The notes under the pieces are model-generated. The model was not told the DNA's origin. It saw only the letters and a list, made by a program, of their open reading frames with translations, and ran no database searches. DNA of 25,349 nt from Rhodobacteraceae bacterium UBA6273 (GTDB lineage Bacteria; Pseudomonadota; Alphaproteobacteria; Rhodobacterales; Rhodobacteraceae): NCBI GenBank assembly GCA_002440625.1, contig DJUV01000271.1, positions 1-25,349 on the forward strand. Reading direction: 5' to 3'. Shown here piece after piece: positions 17,332-25,349 of this stretch (positions are counted from its first letter, which is position 1; each line of letters starts with the position of its first letter). The position numbers and the translations under genes are program-made.

Positions 17332-18432
17332 ATGATGACCCGCCGTACCCTCATCCGCTCCACCGCCATCGCCGGTGGCATCTCCCTTCTGCCGCGAGGC
17401 GCCCGCGCCGGCGGGTCAGCCCGCGCGGCGGGATTCTGGTACCCCGAGGAAACCGATCCGCATGAGCGGACCTTCATGCAATGGCCGGTGAATCCCTCCG
17501 TCTATGACGAGGCGGATTTCCTCTTTGACCTGCAAGGCACCATCGCCGACATCGCCTCCACGATCGCCGAGTTCGAGCCGGTGGTGCTGATGGCGGCGGC
17601 AGAGCATCACAAGGCGATCAGGAAGCTCGTCTCGGGCCAGGTGGAGTTGTGGGACATTCCGACCGATGACCTCTGGTGCCGCGATTCCGGCCCGTCCTTC
17701 GTGATCGACGGCAAGGGCGGCCTTGCCGTGACGCAGTTCAACTTCAACGGCTGGGGCAACAAGCAGGTGCATGGCAACGACGGCATGGTCGCCGCCCGCG
17801 TGGCCGAGCGGATGGGCCTGCCGGTGTTCGATGCCGGGCTGGTCGGCGAAGCCGGCGGCGTCGAAACCGACGGCCATGGCACGTTGATTGCCCATGAAAG
17901 CACCTTCATCAACCCGAACCGCAACAAGGGATCGAAGGACGAGATCACGGCGATGCTGCTTGAGACAATGGGGGCCGAAAAGATGATCTGGGCGCCCGGC
18001 ATCATCGGCGCCGATATCACCGACTACCACATCGATGCGCTGGCCCGGTTCGTGAAGCCGGGGCAGGTGCTGATCCAGATGGGCGAAGAGATCGACCCCG
18101 AGGATCCCTGGTCGGTGTCAGCATTCGAGACGCATGACATCCTTGCCGAGGCGACCGATGCGGATGGCAACAGACTGGAACTGGTGATCCTGCCCGAGCC
18201 CTATGACATCCGCGTGGACAGCCCCGATTTCGTCTCGTCCTACGTCAACTACTACGTCTGCAACGGCGCGGTGATCGCCGCCGAGTTTGGCGACGAAGCA
18301 GCGGATGAGGAAGCCGCCGCGATCCTCGCCGATCTTTACCCCGGCCGAGAAATCGTGACACTGGACATTGATGCGGTCGGCGAAGTGGGGGGTGGCATCC
18401 ACTGCGCCACGCATGAACAACCCAAGGTGTGA
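17332..18432 (+). CDS. Tat-exported agmatine deiminase paralogue
   Basis: Second guanidino-hydrolase of the agmatine deiminase family, 366 aa. Its N-terminus TRRTLIRSTAIAGGISLLPRGARA is a twin-arginine signal with an ARA cleavage site near residue 27, so the folded enzyme should act in the periplasm. The active site is preserved: TDDLWCRDSGPSF, VGEAGGVETDG, the His in DITDYHIDAL, and Cys358 in GGGIHCATHEQP. The motif around the His reads TDYHIDA where the cytoplasmic copy has TDGHVDG, a change next to a catalytic residue. The two copies are clearly diverged and not a recent duplication. It could deiminate agmatine or another guanidino compound outside the inner membrane. The start may be ATG 17332 or the adjacent 17335. 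Confidence 0.85.
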   Translation: MMTRRTLIRSTAIAGGISLLPRGARAGGSARAAGFWYPEETDPHERTFMQWPVNPSVYDEADFLFDLQGTIADIASTIAEFEPVVLMAAAEHHKAIRKLVSGQVELWDIPTDDLWCRDSGPSFVIDGKGGLAVTQFNFNGWGNKQVHGNDGMVAARVAERMGLPVFDAGLVGEAGGVETDGHGTLIAHESTFINPNRNKGSKDEITAMLLETMGAEKMIWAPGIIGADITDYHIDALARFVKPGQVLIQMGEEIDPEDPWSVSAFETHDILAEATDADGNRLELVILPEPYDIRVDSPDFVSSYVNYYVCNGAVIAAEFGDEAADEEAAAILADLYPGREIVTLDIDAVGEVGGGIHCATHEQPKV

Positions 18433-18435
18433 CGC

Positions 18436-18879
18436 TTGCGCGACTGGCTGATCCGGAATTCAGAACCCTTGCAGGCCGTGGGAGCAATCGCCACGGCCTT
18501 TGCTGCTTTGACGGCGCTGATGGTCGTCCCCTATCAGTTGGCCGAAGCTGACCGCATCCAGCGCGACCAGACGGCGCGAGAGATTTACCGGGAGTTCCTG
18601 AATCTGACGGTGCAGAAGCCGGAGCTGGCGACGGCGGACTACTGCGCGTTGGCCGACCCCAAGAGTTTGGCGGCCTATTCGGCCTATGCCGACTACCTGC
18701 TCTATACCGCTGATCAGATGGTCGAAACCTCGCCCGTATGGCGCGGAACGATGGCCTCTTACCTCAAGACCCACATGGCCTATCTTTGCAGCCCCGAAAT
18801 CCGGGAGGCCAATGATGATGTGGAAGACCTGATCGCCGATCTCGGCCTGACCTGCAAACCCGAGAACCAGTGCGAATAG
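18436..18879 (+). CDS. Small membrane-anchored protein of unknown function (TTG start)
   Basis: Not recognised. The 147-aa protein has one hydrophobic N-terminal segment (AVGAIATAFAALTALMVVPYQ, about residues 14-34) that would anchor it in the inner membrane. A mostly helical soluble part follows, with Tyr-rich stretches (AAYSAYADYLLYTADQ) and three cysteines at about residues 70, 117 and 141. The TTG at 18436 was taken because it lies 3 bp after the deiminase stop and includes the whole membrane segment; the first ATG would start inside it. It is the last gene of the agmatine deiminase operon, ending at a terminator hairpin. A link to the periplasmic deiminase is possible but not shown. Confidence 0.65.
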   Translation: MRDWLIRNSEPLQAVGAIATAFAALTALMVVPYQLAEADRIQRDQTAREIYREFLNLTVQKPELATADYCALADPKSLAAYSAYADYLLYTADQMVETSPVWRGTMASYLKTHMAYLCSPEIREANDDVEDLIADLGLTCKPENQCE

Positions 18880-18901
18880 GGGCGGCAGCAGCCGCCCCTT
18901 T
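18879..18901 (+). terminator. Rho-independent terminator between converging agmatine operons
   Basis: Perfect 8-bp stem GGGGCGGC/GCCGCCCC with an AGCA loop followed by TTT, starting at the last base of the TTG-started gene's stop codon. The short U-run favours termination of the plus-strand operon. It lies in the 25-bp gap to the end of the converging N-carbamoylputrescine amidase gene, so the stem may also protect that transcript. Confidence 0.75.
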
Positions 18902-18904
18902 CCA

Positions 18905-19774
18905 TCACGCCGCCGCTTCGTGGCGGGTGAGAAGCCCGTAAGCTTCCGGCCTCCGGTCGCGCCAGGTGCCCCAGCTCTGCCGGTAGGCGCGGGTGGCGTC
19001 GAGGTCGATCCTTGCGGTCAGGTAGGTCTCGTCGAGTTTCCCCGCCTCGGCCAGCATCGCGCCGGTATGGTCGGCGATGAAGGACGACCCGTAGAACGTC
19101 ATCTCGAGGTTCGGGCCCCTCTCGGTGCCGACCCGGTTCGATGCGACCACGGGGATCATGTTGGCCGCCGCATGGCCTTGCATCGTCCGCTGCCAATGCG
19201 CCGAGGAATCGAGATCGGGTTGGCCCGGCTCGGTGCCGATGGCGGTGGGGAACAGGAGCACCTCAGCCCCGAGAATCGCCAGCGCGCGCGCGGTTTCGGG
19301 GAACCACTGGTCCCAGCAGATGCCGCAGCCAACGCGTGCAAACCGGGTGTCGAAGACCTTGAAGCCGGTATCGCCGGGGGTGAAGTAGTACTTCTCCTCA
19401 TAGCCCGTGGCATGGGGGATATGGGTCTTGCGGTAGTTCCCAAGGATCGCCCCATCGGCGTCGATCATCGCGAGCGAGTTGAAGAAGGTGTTTCCCGCCG
19501 CCTCATAGTAGCTGACCGGCAGCACCACCCCGAGCTTTCGGGCCAGCACGGAGAAGTGCCGTACGGCGCGGTCGGTTTCCAGCGGCTTTGCATGGCGCTG
19601 AAGGTCATGGTCCTTCTCGATGCAGAAATAGGGCGTCTGGAAAAGCTCCTGCAACAGGATGATCTCTGCGCCGTCCTCCGCCGCCGCCGTCACCTGTTCC
19701 TCGGCCTTCTGGATGTTGTCATCCAGATCCCAGGAACAGGCCATCTGGGTCGCGGCCAGTGTCACGAATGTCAT
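18905..19774 (-). CDS. aguB: N-carbamoylputrescine amidase
   Basis: Nitrilase-superfamily amidase, 289 aa, converting N-carbamoylputrescine to putrescine, CO2 and ammonia in the cytoplasm. The Glu-Lys-Cys triad is visible: Glu43 in LLQELFQTPYF, Lys116 in YRKTHIPH and Cys153 in GCGICWDQWFPE. The segment LFPTAIGTEP and the motif SSAHWQRTMQGHA are typical of AguB. The ATG follows AAAGGGAAACCC. It is the last gene of the minus-strand importer operon, 11 bp after the binding-protein stop, and converges with the operon that makes its substrate. A general carbon-nitrogen hydrolase label would be too cautious given the motif match and the deiminase neighbours. Confidence 0.93.
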   Translation of the reverse strand: MTFVTLAATQMACSWDLDDNIQKAEEQVTAAAEDGAEIILLQELFQTPYFCIEKDHDLQRHAKPLETDRAVRHFSVLARKLGVVLPVSYYEAAGNTFFNSLAMIDADGAILGNYRKTHIPHATGYEEKYYFTPGDTGFKVFDTRFARVGCGICWDQWFPETARALAILGAEVLLFPTAIGTEPGQPDLDSSAHWQRTMQGHAAANMIPVVASNRVGTERGPNLEMTFYGSSFIADHTGAMLAEAGKLDETYLTARIDLDATRAYRQSWGTWRDRRPEAYGLLTRHEAAA

Positions 19775-19785
19775 GGGTTTCCCTT

Positions 19786-20796
19786 TCAGTTCATCAGCTT
19801 GGTCCAGACCTTGTCGATCAGGGCCGTAGCCTCGGGCGAGCAGGTCGGAATGAATTCGGGCGCCGGCGCATCTGCTGGCGGATTGATTTCAGGGGCGGCG
19901 GCAAGGGCGGGGTCGATGAAGGCCTCGGACCCCTTGATGCCGTTCGAATAGCGCGCGTAATTGGTGATCATCGCGGCGTTCTCCGGGTCCATGACGAAGT
20001 TGACCCAGGCCTTGGCATTGTCGAGGTTCGGCGCGCCCTTGGCCACTGCGACATTGTCCATCCAGCCGGTATAGCCTTCCTTCGGGTAGACATAGGCGAT
20101 GGTCGGCTTTTCGTCGCGCGCCCGCATCGAATAGCCATTCCACGCCATCGACACCACGGCTTCACCCGACACCAGAAGTTCCTTGGTTTCGGAGTCGTAG
20201 GACTTCACCCATTCCTTCTGCGTCTCCAGCAGTTCCAGAACCCGCTTCATCTCGTCGGGGTTTTCCGAACAACGCGGCACACCGAGGTAGCGTTCGGCCA
20301 TGTTGATGACGTCGTTCATGTCGCGGAGCATGTTGATGCGGCCCTTGACCTCTTCGGCGGGGTCAAAGAGCACCGCAAGCGAGGAGGTATCGCCCTTCAC
20401 CACGGCGGTATCGACGGCGAAGGCGGTCGAGCCCCAGGCCCAGGGGGCGGAATATTCGCGCTTGGGGTCCCAGTAGACCTCACGCCACTTCTCGTCGACA
20501 TTGGCGAAGTTCGGCATCGCGAAGACGTCGATCTTCTCGACCATGCCTTCGGCGATCAGGACCTGCATGGTCGCATCGCCCGGCACGATCACGTCATAGC
20601 CCGCGCCGCCCGCGCGCAGCTTGGCGATCATCGTCTCCATGCTGTCATAACTGTCGATACGGACCTTGACGCCGAATTCCTTCTCGAATTTGGCGACCAG
20701 ATCGGGCGGGGTGTATTCGCCCCAGGTGTAGATGAAGAGATCGCCTTCGGCGAAGGCCGGGGCGGTGGTCAGAAGCAGGATGGCAAGCGCGCGCAT
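19786..20796 (-). CDS. Polyamine ABC transporter periplasmic binding protein (PotF/PotD type)
   Basis: Binds a polyamine-like cation in the periplasm. About 336 aa with a signal peptide (RALAILLLTTAPAFA, cleaved before EGDLFIYTWGEYT). The motif YTWGEYTPPDLVAKFEKE is the standard start of mature spermidine/putrescine binding proteins. YDVIVPGDATMQVL, SAPWAWGSTAFAVD and AVSMAWNGYSM follow the PotD fold. The second ATG (20796) has GAAAGG seven bases upstream; the ATG two codons earlier lies too close to that site. It sits downstream of the permease genes and 11 bp before aguB, so putrescine, agmatine or N-carbamoylputrescine are likely ligands. The gene encodes only a binding protein; transport needs the PotGHI-like parts upstream. 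Confidence 0.92.
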   Translation of the reverse strand: MRALAILLLTTAPAFAEGDLFIYTWGEYTPPDLVAKFEKEFGVKVRIDSYDSMETMIAKLRAGGAGYDVIVPGDATMQVLIAEGMVEKIDVFAMPNFANVDEKWREVYWDPKREYSAPWAWGSTAFAVDTAVVKGDTSSLAVLFDPAEEVKGRINMLRDMNDVINMAERYLGVPRCSENPDEMKRVLELLETQKEWVKSYDSETKELLVSGEAVVSMAWNGYSMRARDEKPTIAYVYPKEGYTGWMDNVAVAKGAPNLDNAKAWVNFVMDPENAAMITNYARYSNGIKGSEAFIDPALAAAPEINPPADAPAPEFIPTCSPEATALIDKVWTKLMN

Positions 20797-20807
20797 GGGC
20801 ATTCCTT

Positions 20808-21611
20808 TCAGGTTTTGCGCCGGGAAATCAGCCCGGACAGGATGACGACTAGGGCAGAGGCAAGAACCATGAGCGACGACACCGCGTTGACCTCGGGCGT
20901 GATGCCAAGGCGGAGCATCGAGTAAAGGTGGACGGGTAGCGTGGTCGAACCGGGGCCGGCGAGCATCGATGAGATGATGAAATCGTCGAGTGAGACGATA
21001 AACGCCAGAAGCCAGCCGGAGAGGAGGCCCGGCGCCAGAAGCGGCAGGGTGATGAGGGCGAAGCGCCGCAAGGGGCGGGCGTAAAGGTCGGCTGCCGCCA
21101 CCTCAAGCCCGGCGTCCATCGAGGTCAGCCGCGCGGCGATGGGCAGGTAGGCGAAGGGGATGCAGAAGGTCGTATGGGCGATGACGAGCGAGCCGAAGCC
21201 AAGGCCAAGCCCCACGGCCGAGAAGAAGATCAGACTGGCGATGGCGGTGACGATCTCGGGCACCATCAGCGGGAAGTTGAGGACAGCATAGGCGGCGGCC
21301 TTGCGGCGTACGCGCATCCGCACCATGGCTAGGGCCGCCGCCGTGGCCATGACGGTGGCAAGGCTCGCCGCGATCACCGCCAGAAGGACCGAATTCAGGG
21401 CCGCCCCGCCGATTTCCTCATTGGCGAAGACGGCGCGATACCAGCGTAACGAGAGGCCGTCGAGCCGGCTGATCGACCGCCCGCCGTTGAAAGAGTAGAG
21501 CATCAGGAACAGGATCGGCGCATAGAGGAAGGCCACCGCCAGCGCTGCCGTCACCCCGACGCCGGGCAGATTGCGGATGTCTCTGGCGCGGGTGTCGAGA
21601 AGGGCCATCAT
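20808..21611 (-). CDS. potI: Polyamine ABC transporter permease, PotI/PotC type
   Basis: Inner-membrane permease of 267 aa with about six hydrophobic helices. The first is ALAVAFLYAPILFLMLYSF, followed by the FNGGRS loop common in PotC/PotI proteins. The EAA loop that contacts the ATPase is visible as AADLYARPLRRFALITLPLLAPG (around residue 175). The start ATG overlaps the PotH-type gene stop (ATGA). It lies 11 bp upstream of the binding-protein gene in the same operon. The symbol follows the putrescine system by gene order; a spermidine-type (PotC) name would be equally fair. Confidence 0.88.
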   Translation of the reverse strand: MMALLDTRARDIRNLPGVGVTAALAVAFLYAPILFLMLYSFNGGRSISRLDGLSLRWYRAVFANEEIGGAALNSVLLAVIAASLATVMATAAALAMVRMRVRRKAAAYAVLNFPLMVPEIVTAIASLIFFSAVGLGLGFGSLVIAHTTFCIPFAYLPIAARLTSMDAGLEVAAADLYARPLRRFALITLPLLAPGLLSGWLLAFIVSLDDFIISSMLAGPGSTTLPVHLYSMLRLGITPEVNAVSSLMVLASALVVILSGLISRRKT

Positions 21612-22474
21612 GCCTCCTCCCGTGCTGCGCGGCGGGCGACGAGGATGAGGGCGATCAGCGTGACGCTCATCAGCACGGTCGAGAGCGCCGCCCCGAAGGG
21701 CCAGTTGCGGCTCCCTTGAAACTGCATCCCGATGAGGTTGCCGAGCATCAGCGTCTTGCCGCCGCCAAGGATGTCGGGGGCGAGGTATGAGCCGATACCG
21801 GGGATGAAGACCAGAAGCCCCCCGGCAATCAGGCCGGGCCTGAGGATCGGCAGGATCACCGACCGGACCGCCTGCCAGCGGCTGGCATGAAGGTCATAGG
21901 CGGCCTCCAGGAGCGAGAAGTCGAAACGCTCGATGGCGGCATAGAGCGGCAGGATCATGAAGGGGAGGAAGGAGGACACGAGGCCAAGGCCGATGGCGAA
22001 GTTGTTGTAGGCAAGGGGCAGGGGGCCGTCGGCCAGGCCCATCGACTGCAAGGCGCCGTTGATCGGCCCTTCGTCGCGCAGCATCAGGAGGAGCGCAATG
22101 GTGCGGACGAGGAGGTTAACCCAATAGGGCACCGTTACCAGCATCAGGCAGAGCGACTTTTGCGCAGGCGGCCGGGTGGCGATGAACCAGGCCGTCGGCA
22201 GGCCGATCATCAGGCAGAGGATAGTGGCGATGCCCGCCTGCACAACGGATCGGCCGAGGATTTGCAGATAGTCGGCGTTGAAGCTGAGCGTATCGTCGAA
22301 GATATCGCGCTCGAACAGGAGGCGGACATAGGCCTCGCCGGAAGGTTGCCAGATCACGCCGCCATATTGCGCGGGCGACAGAATGGAATAAAGCGTGGTC
22401 AGCGCGATGGGCAGCGCCATGAAGATCAGGATGGTGCCGAGCGAGGGGGCAAGGAGAAGGCGGTGCAGCTTCAT
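21608..22474 (-). CDS. potH: Polyamine ABC transporter permease, PotH/PotB type
   Basis: Partner permease of 288 aa with about six transmembrane segments, beginning [24 protein letters not shown]. The EAA loop is [27 protein letters not shown] near residue 190. A periplasmic loop with a GEAY...FERDIFDDT segment between the first two helices is typical of PotB/PotH. Its ATG overlaps the end of the ATPase gene (ATGA) and its stop overlaps the next permease. The two permeases would form the heterodimeric channel used by the PotG-type ATPase. Confidence 0.9.
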   Translation of the reverse strand: MKLHRLLLAPSLGTILIFMALPIALTTLYSILSPAQYGGVIWQPSGEAYVRLLFERDIFDDTLSFNADYLQILGRSVVQAGIATILCLMIGLPTAWFIATRPPAQKSLCLMLVTVPYWVNLLVRTIALLLMLRDEGPINGALQSMGLADGPLPLAYNNFAIGLGLVSSFLPFMILPLYAAIERFDFSLLEAAYDLHASRWQAVRSVILPILRPGLIAGGLLVFIPGIGSYLAPDILGGGKTLMLGNLIGMQFQGSRNWPFGAALSTVLMSVTLIALILVARRAAREEA

Positions 22475-23547
22475 GATGCGAGAACCCGGATCGCCCCGGT
22501 CTCCGGGCGCAGCGCCACGCGGTCGCCCGGCGCAAAGTCCAGCGCACCGCGCAGACCACCGCGAGGCAGAGTGACGTGCAGCGGCACCGCAGCACCTTCC
22601 AGCCGGAAGGAAAGTTCGTTGCCCATGTAGATGCGCTCGGCCACCACCAGCGGGCCGAGATCGCCGGGCTGGTGGCCGCCCGCGGGCAGGATCGCCAGCC
22701 GCTCGGGCCGGATCGCCAGCGTGACTTCGGCGCCACTCGTGCCGGTTGCCGGGATCGTGCCCAGCCCCTCGGCCATAGCACCCTCCGGCCCCATCCGCGC
22801 CGGGATCAGATTCGCCCCGCCGATGAAATCGGCCACGAAGCGGTTCGCGGGGGCCTCATAGATTTCCTCGGGTCGGCCAAGCTGCTGGACCCGCCCGCCC
22901 TGCATCACCGCGATGCGGTCCGACATCGCCAAGGCCTCGTCCTGGTCGTGGGTGACGAAGACAAATGTGATGCCAGTCTCGCGCTGCAACGCCTTCAGCT
23001 CCGACCGCATCCGCTGCCTGAGTTTGGCATCGAGCGCCGACAGGGGCTCGTCCAGCAGCAGGATCTTCGGCCCCGGCGCCAGCGCCCGGGCCAGCGCCAC
23101 CCGCTGTTTCTGCCCGCCCGAAAGCTGATCCGGGCGGCGCTGCTCCATCCCCTCCAGCCCCACGAGTTCCACCATCCGTGCCACCGTCGCGGCAATCTCG
23201 GCCCTTGGGCGGCCCAGCATGCGGAGGGCAAAGCCCACGTTCTCGGCCACCGTCAGATGCGGGAAGAGCGCATAGTGCTGAAAGACGGTGTTCACCGGGC
23301 GGTCTTCCGGCGGCATGCCCGCGACGTTGCGCCCGAAGATGGCGATCTCACCCACGGTCGGCTGGTCGAACCCCGCGATCAGCCGGAGGAGCGTGGTCTT
23401 GCCGCACCCCGACGGGCCGAGGAGCGTGAAGAACTCATTGGCCCGGATGGCAAGGTCGATGCCGCCGAGGGCATGATGCGCCGAGGTCCCCCGGCCATAG
23501 GTGCGGCCAAGGCCGGTCAGCCGACATGCGTCCCCATGATCCTGCAA
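22471..23547 (-). CDS. potG: Polyamine ABC transporter ATP-binding protein, PotG/PotA type
   Basis: Energises polyamine import. Walker [12 protein letters not shown]-loop [10 protein letters not shown], signature [15 protein letters not shown], Walker [13 protein letters not shown] and switch FVTHDQDEA are all intact. A C-terminal TOBE-like domain ([13 protein letters not shown] and following) marks the PotA/PotG branch. No ATG fits the start. The TTG at 23547 has AGGGGG about 8 bases upstream and was chosen; another in-frame TTG six codons earlier (23565) has a poorer site. It is the first gene of the minus-strand operon potG-potH-potI-binding protein-aguB. TTG initiation could lower its output compared with the binding protein. 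Confidence 0.9.
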   Translation of the reverse strand: MQDHGDACRLTGLGRTYGRGTSAHHALGGIDLAIRANEFFTLLGPSGCGKTTLLRLIAGFDQPTVGEIAIFGRNVAGMPPEDRPVNTVFQHYALFPHLTVAENVGFALRMLGRPRAEIAATVARMVELVGLEGMEQRRPDQLSGGQKQRVALARALAPGPKILLLDEPLSALDAKLRQRMRSELKALQRETGITFVFVTHDQDEALAMSDRIAVMQGGRVQQLGRPEEIYEAPANRFVADFIGGANLIPARMGPEGAMAEGLGTIPATGTSGAEVTLAIRPERLAILPAGGHQPGDLGPLVVAERIYMGNELSFRLEGAAVPLHVTLPRGGLRGALDFAPGDRVALRPETGAIRVLAS

Positions 23548-23658
23548 TCCGGCATCCCCCTGCAATCGCCCTGGCGAAAAGCATGGTCGCGAATGGCTGA
23601 GGGGTCATGTCACCACGAAGGGGTATCGGCGCGCTGTGAAGGTCCGGCGCGACGCGTT

Positions 23659-25349
23659 TCAGTGAAAATCCCGCGAGCCCGGGATGATGCGGGCGTTGCG
23701 GGGATGGCCCGGCGCCGGTGCCGGGATCGGGTGCCTGACCTCATCCGCGCGCGACAGCGGGGGCGTCAGGCTGCGGTCCGACAGGCGCAGCAGGACATCG
23801 CTGCGGTCCTGCAATGCCTCGGCCACGATATGGGTCACGCCGGAGGCCGCATCGCGTTGCAGGCGGCCTGTCACATGCATCAGCCGCGCCGTCATGATCA
23901 CCTTGCGGAAGGCCGCCATGACCTTCGGCCAGACGACAAGATTGGCGACACCGGTTTCATCCTCCAGCGTGATGAAACAGACGCCCTTGGCGCTGCCGGG
24001 GCGCTGGCGGACCAGCACGAGGCCGGCAAGCTGCACATGGCGGTTGTTGCCGACCGCGCCCAGATCGGCGGCACGGACAAAGCCCTGCCGTGCCATGCTG
24101 GCGCGCAGGAAGGCCATGGGATGCGCCTTCAGGGACAGGCGCAGGGTCTGGTAGTCGGCCACGACCTGCTCGCAGAGCGGCATGACCGGAAGGTGGGCCA
24201 CAGGCTCTTCCCCCTCATCCTTCCCAGGCTGGAACAAGGGCAGATCCGGCGCATCGCGCAGCGCCTTCGCGTCCCAGAGTGCGGCCCGCCGATCCAGCCC
24301 CATCGACCGGAAGGCATCCGCAGCGGCCAGCGCGCGGATCGTCCGGCCATTCAGGCCCGCGCGGACGGCGAGGTCCGCGAGGCTGGCATAGGGTTCGTCG
24401 CGGAAACGGATCAGCCGACTGGCCGCCTCTCGCGCCATGCCGTCCACCTGCCTGAGGCCGAGCCGCAGGGCAAAGCGGTTGCCGGCAGGTTCCAGCGTAT
24501 TGTCCCATTCGCTGAAATTCACGTCCGCATCGCGCAATTCGACCCCGTGTTCGCGGGCATCGCGGACGATCTGGGCCGGGGCGTAAAAGCCCATCGGCTG
24601 CGAATTCAGCAGCGCACAGGCAAAGGCCGCCGGGTGATGACACTTCAGCCAGCTTGAGACATAGACCAGCAAGGCAAAGCTGACCGCATGGCTTTCGGGA
24701 AAGCCATAGTCGCCGAAGCCCTTGATCTGGTTGAAGCAGCGGCGGGCGAATTCCGGGTCATAGCCGCGCCCGATCATCCGACCGACCATCAGATCCTCCA
24801 ACTCGCCGATAGTGCCGCGCGAGCGGAAGGTGGCCATGGCCTTTCTCAGCGCATTCGCCTCTTTCGGGCTGAATTCGGCGGCGACCATGGCGATCTTCAT
24901 CGCCTGTTCCTGAAAGATCGGCACACCGCAGGTGCGGCTGAGGATGCTGCGAAGTTCGTCAGGATCATGGGGGGAGGCAGGGGAGGGATAATCCTCCGCC
25001 TCGATCCCGCTGCGGCGGCGAAGATAGGGATGCACCATGTCGCCCTGGATCGGGCCGGGACGGACGATGGCGACCTCGATCACCAGATCGTAGAAGCGGC
25101 GTGGGCGAAGGCGTGGCAGCATGTTCATCTGCGCCCGGCTTTCGACCTGGAAGACGCCGACAGAGTCGCCCTTGCAGAGCATGTCATAGGTGTCCCCGTC
25201 GTCCGGCGGGATCGAGGCGAGGTCGTGCGAAATGCCGTAATGGTTCTGCAAAAGGTCAAAGCACTTTCGGATGCAGGTCAGCATCCCCAAGGCCAGCACA
25301 TCGACCTTGAGGATGCCCAGCGCATCAATGTCGTCCTTGTCCCATTCGA
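23659..25349 (-). CDS. dnaE2: Error-prone DNA polymerase III alpha subunit DnaE2, C-terminal part
   Basis: The C-terminal 562 residues of DnaE2 (ImuC), the damage-tolerance polymerase that works with ImuA/ImuB after DNA damage. The 5' end is outside the window. Visible parts: the polymerase core (ILKVDVLALGMLT, VFQVESRAQMNMLPRL, VEVAIVRPGPIQGDMVHPYLRRR-like segment, PIFQEQAMKIAM and GYPESHA-like GFPESHAVSFALLVY), the helix-hairpin-helix region (SLADLAVRAGLNGRTIRALAA), an OB-fold (LAGLVLVRQRPGSAKGVCFI, then EDETGVANLVVWP) and the RIIPGSRDFH tail typical of DnaE2. It lacks the beta-clamp/tau tail of replicative DnaE. A 111-bp gap separates it from the polyamine operon, which reads the same way; no functional link is evident. 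Confidence 0.95.
   Translation of the reverse strand, partial: EWDKDDIDALGILKVDVLALGMLTCIRKCFDLLQNHYGISHDLASIPPDDGDTYDMLCKGDSVGVFQVESRAQMNMLPRLRPRRFYDLVIEVAIVRPGPIQGDMVHPYLRRRSGIEAEDYPSPASPHDPDELRSILSRTCGVPIFQEQAMKIAMVAAEFSPKEANALRKAMATFRSRGTIGELEDLMVGRMIGRGYDPEFARRCFNQIKGFGDYGFPESHAVSFALLVYVSSWLKCHHPAAFACALLNSQPMGFYAPAQIVRDAREHGVELRDADVNFSEWDNTLEPAGNRFALRLGLRQVDGMAREAASRLIRFRDEPYASLADLAVRAGLNGRTIRALAAADAFRSMGLDRRAALWDAKALRDAPDLPLFQPGKDEGEEPVAHLPVMPLCEQVVADYQTLRLSLKAHPMAFLRASMARQGFVRAADLGAVGNNRHVQLAGLVLVRQRPGSAKGVCFITLEDETGVANLVVWPKVMAAFRKVIMTARLMHVTGRLQRDAASGVTHIVAEALQDRSDVLLRLSDRSLTPPLSRADEVRHPIPAPAPGHPRNARIIPGSRDFH

Overview
The window is GC-rich, densely packed bacterial DNA with many ATGA/TGATG stop-start overlaps. 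It most likely comes from an alphaproteobacterium of the Rhodobacteraceae type. That assignment is inferred from gene content: a beta-hydroxyaspartate (bhc) cycle cluster in the arrangement described for Paracoccus and marine Rhodobacterales, a DnaE2 polymerase, and a polyamine ABC importer next to agmatine genes. No rRNA, tRNA, CRISPR array or intact insertion sequence was seen.

Region 1 (1-8415) is a sugar uptake and breakdown locus. On the minus strand lie a ribose-type periplasmic binding protein, a DUF2291 lipoprotein, a tandem-ATPase subunit and the start of the permease. Divergently, on the plus strand, a tightly coupled four-gene operon encodes an L-fucose-isomerase-like protein, a two-subunit (split) transketolase and an FGGY kinase. 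Together they suggest import of an aldose, isomerisation to a ketose, phosphorylation, and cleavage by a dedicated transketolase. The logic is like the transketolase route for D-apiose, but the substrate cannot be read from sequence. This is the least understood system in the window.

Region 2 (about 8416-9571) has no intact gene. It holds the decayed remains of at least three genes: a 5-formyltetrahydrofolate cyclo-ligase-like protein with a frameshift, an ABC binding-protein N-terminus running into an ABC permease C-terminus with an internal stop, and an amidohydrolase/adenine-deaminase-like N-terminus.

Region 3 (9572-14938) is a complete bhcABCD cluster on the minus strand with the divergent IclR-type regulator bhcR. 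The four enzymes convert two glyoxylate into oxaloacetate with aspartate and glycine as recycled carriers. A 15-bp palindrome that looks like an IclR-family operator lies in the bhcR-bhcA gap.

Region 4 (14967-23547) handles agmatine and polyamines. A LysR regulator is divergent from a plus-strand operon made of cytoplasmic agmatine deiminase, a small LuxR-type DNA-binding protein, a second agmatine deiminase with a Tat signal, and a small membrane-anchored protein with a TTG start. A shared terminator hairpin separates this from the converging minus-strand operon, which encodes a PotGHI-type importer, its binding protein and N-carbamoylputrescine amidase. The combined pathway is agmatine to N-carbamoylputrescine to putrescine, possibly with one step in the periplasm.

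Region 5 (23659-end) is the C-terminal part of dnaE2, the error-prone DNA polymerase III alpha subunit, cut by the window edge.
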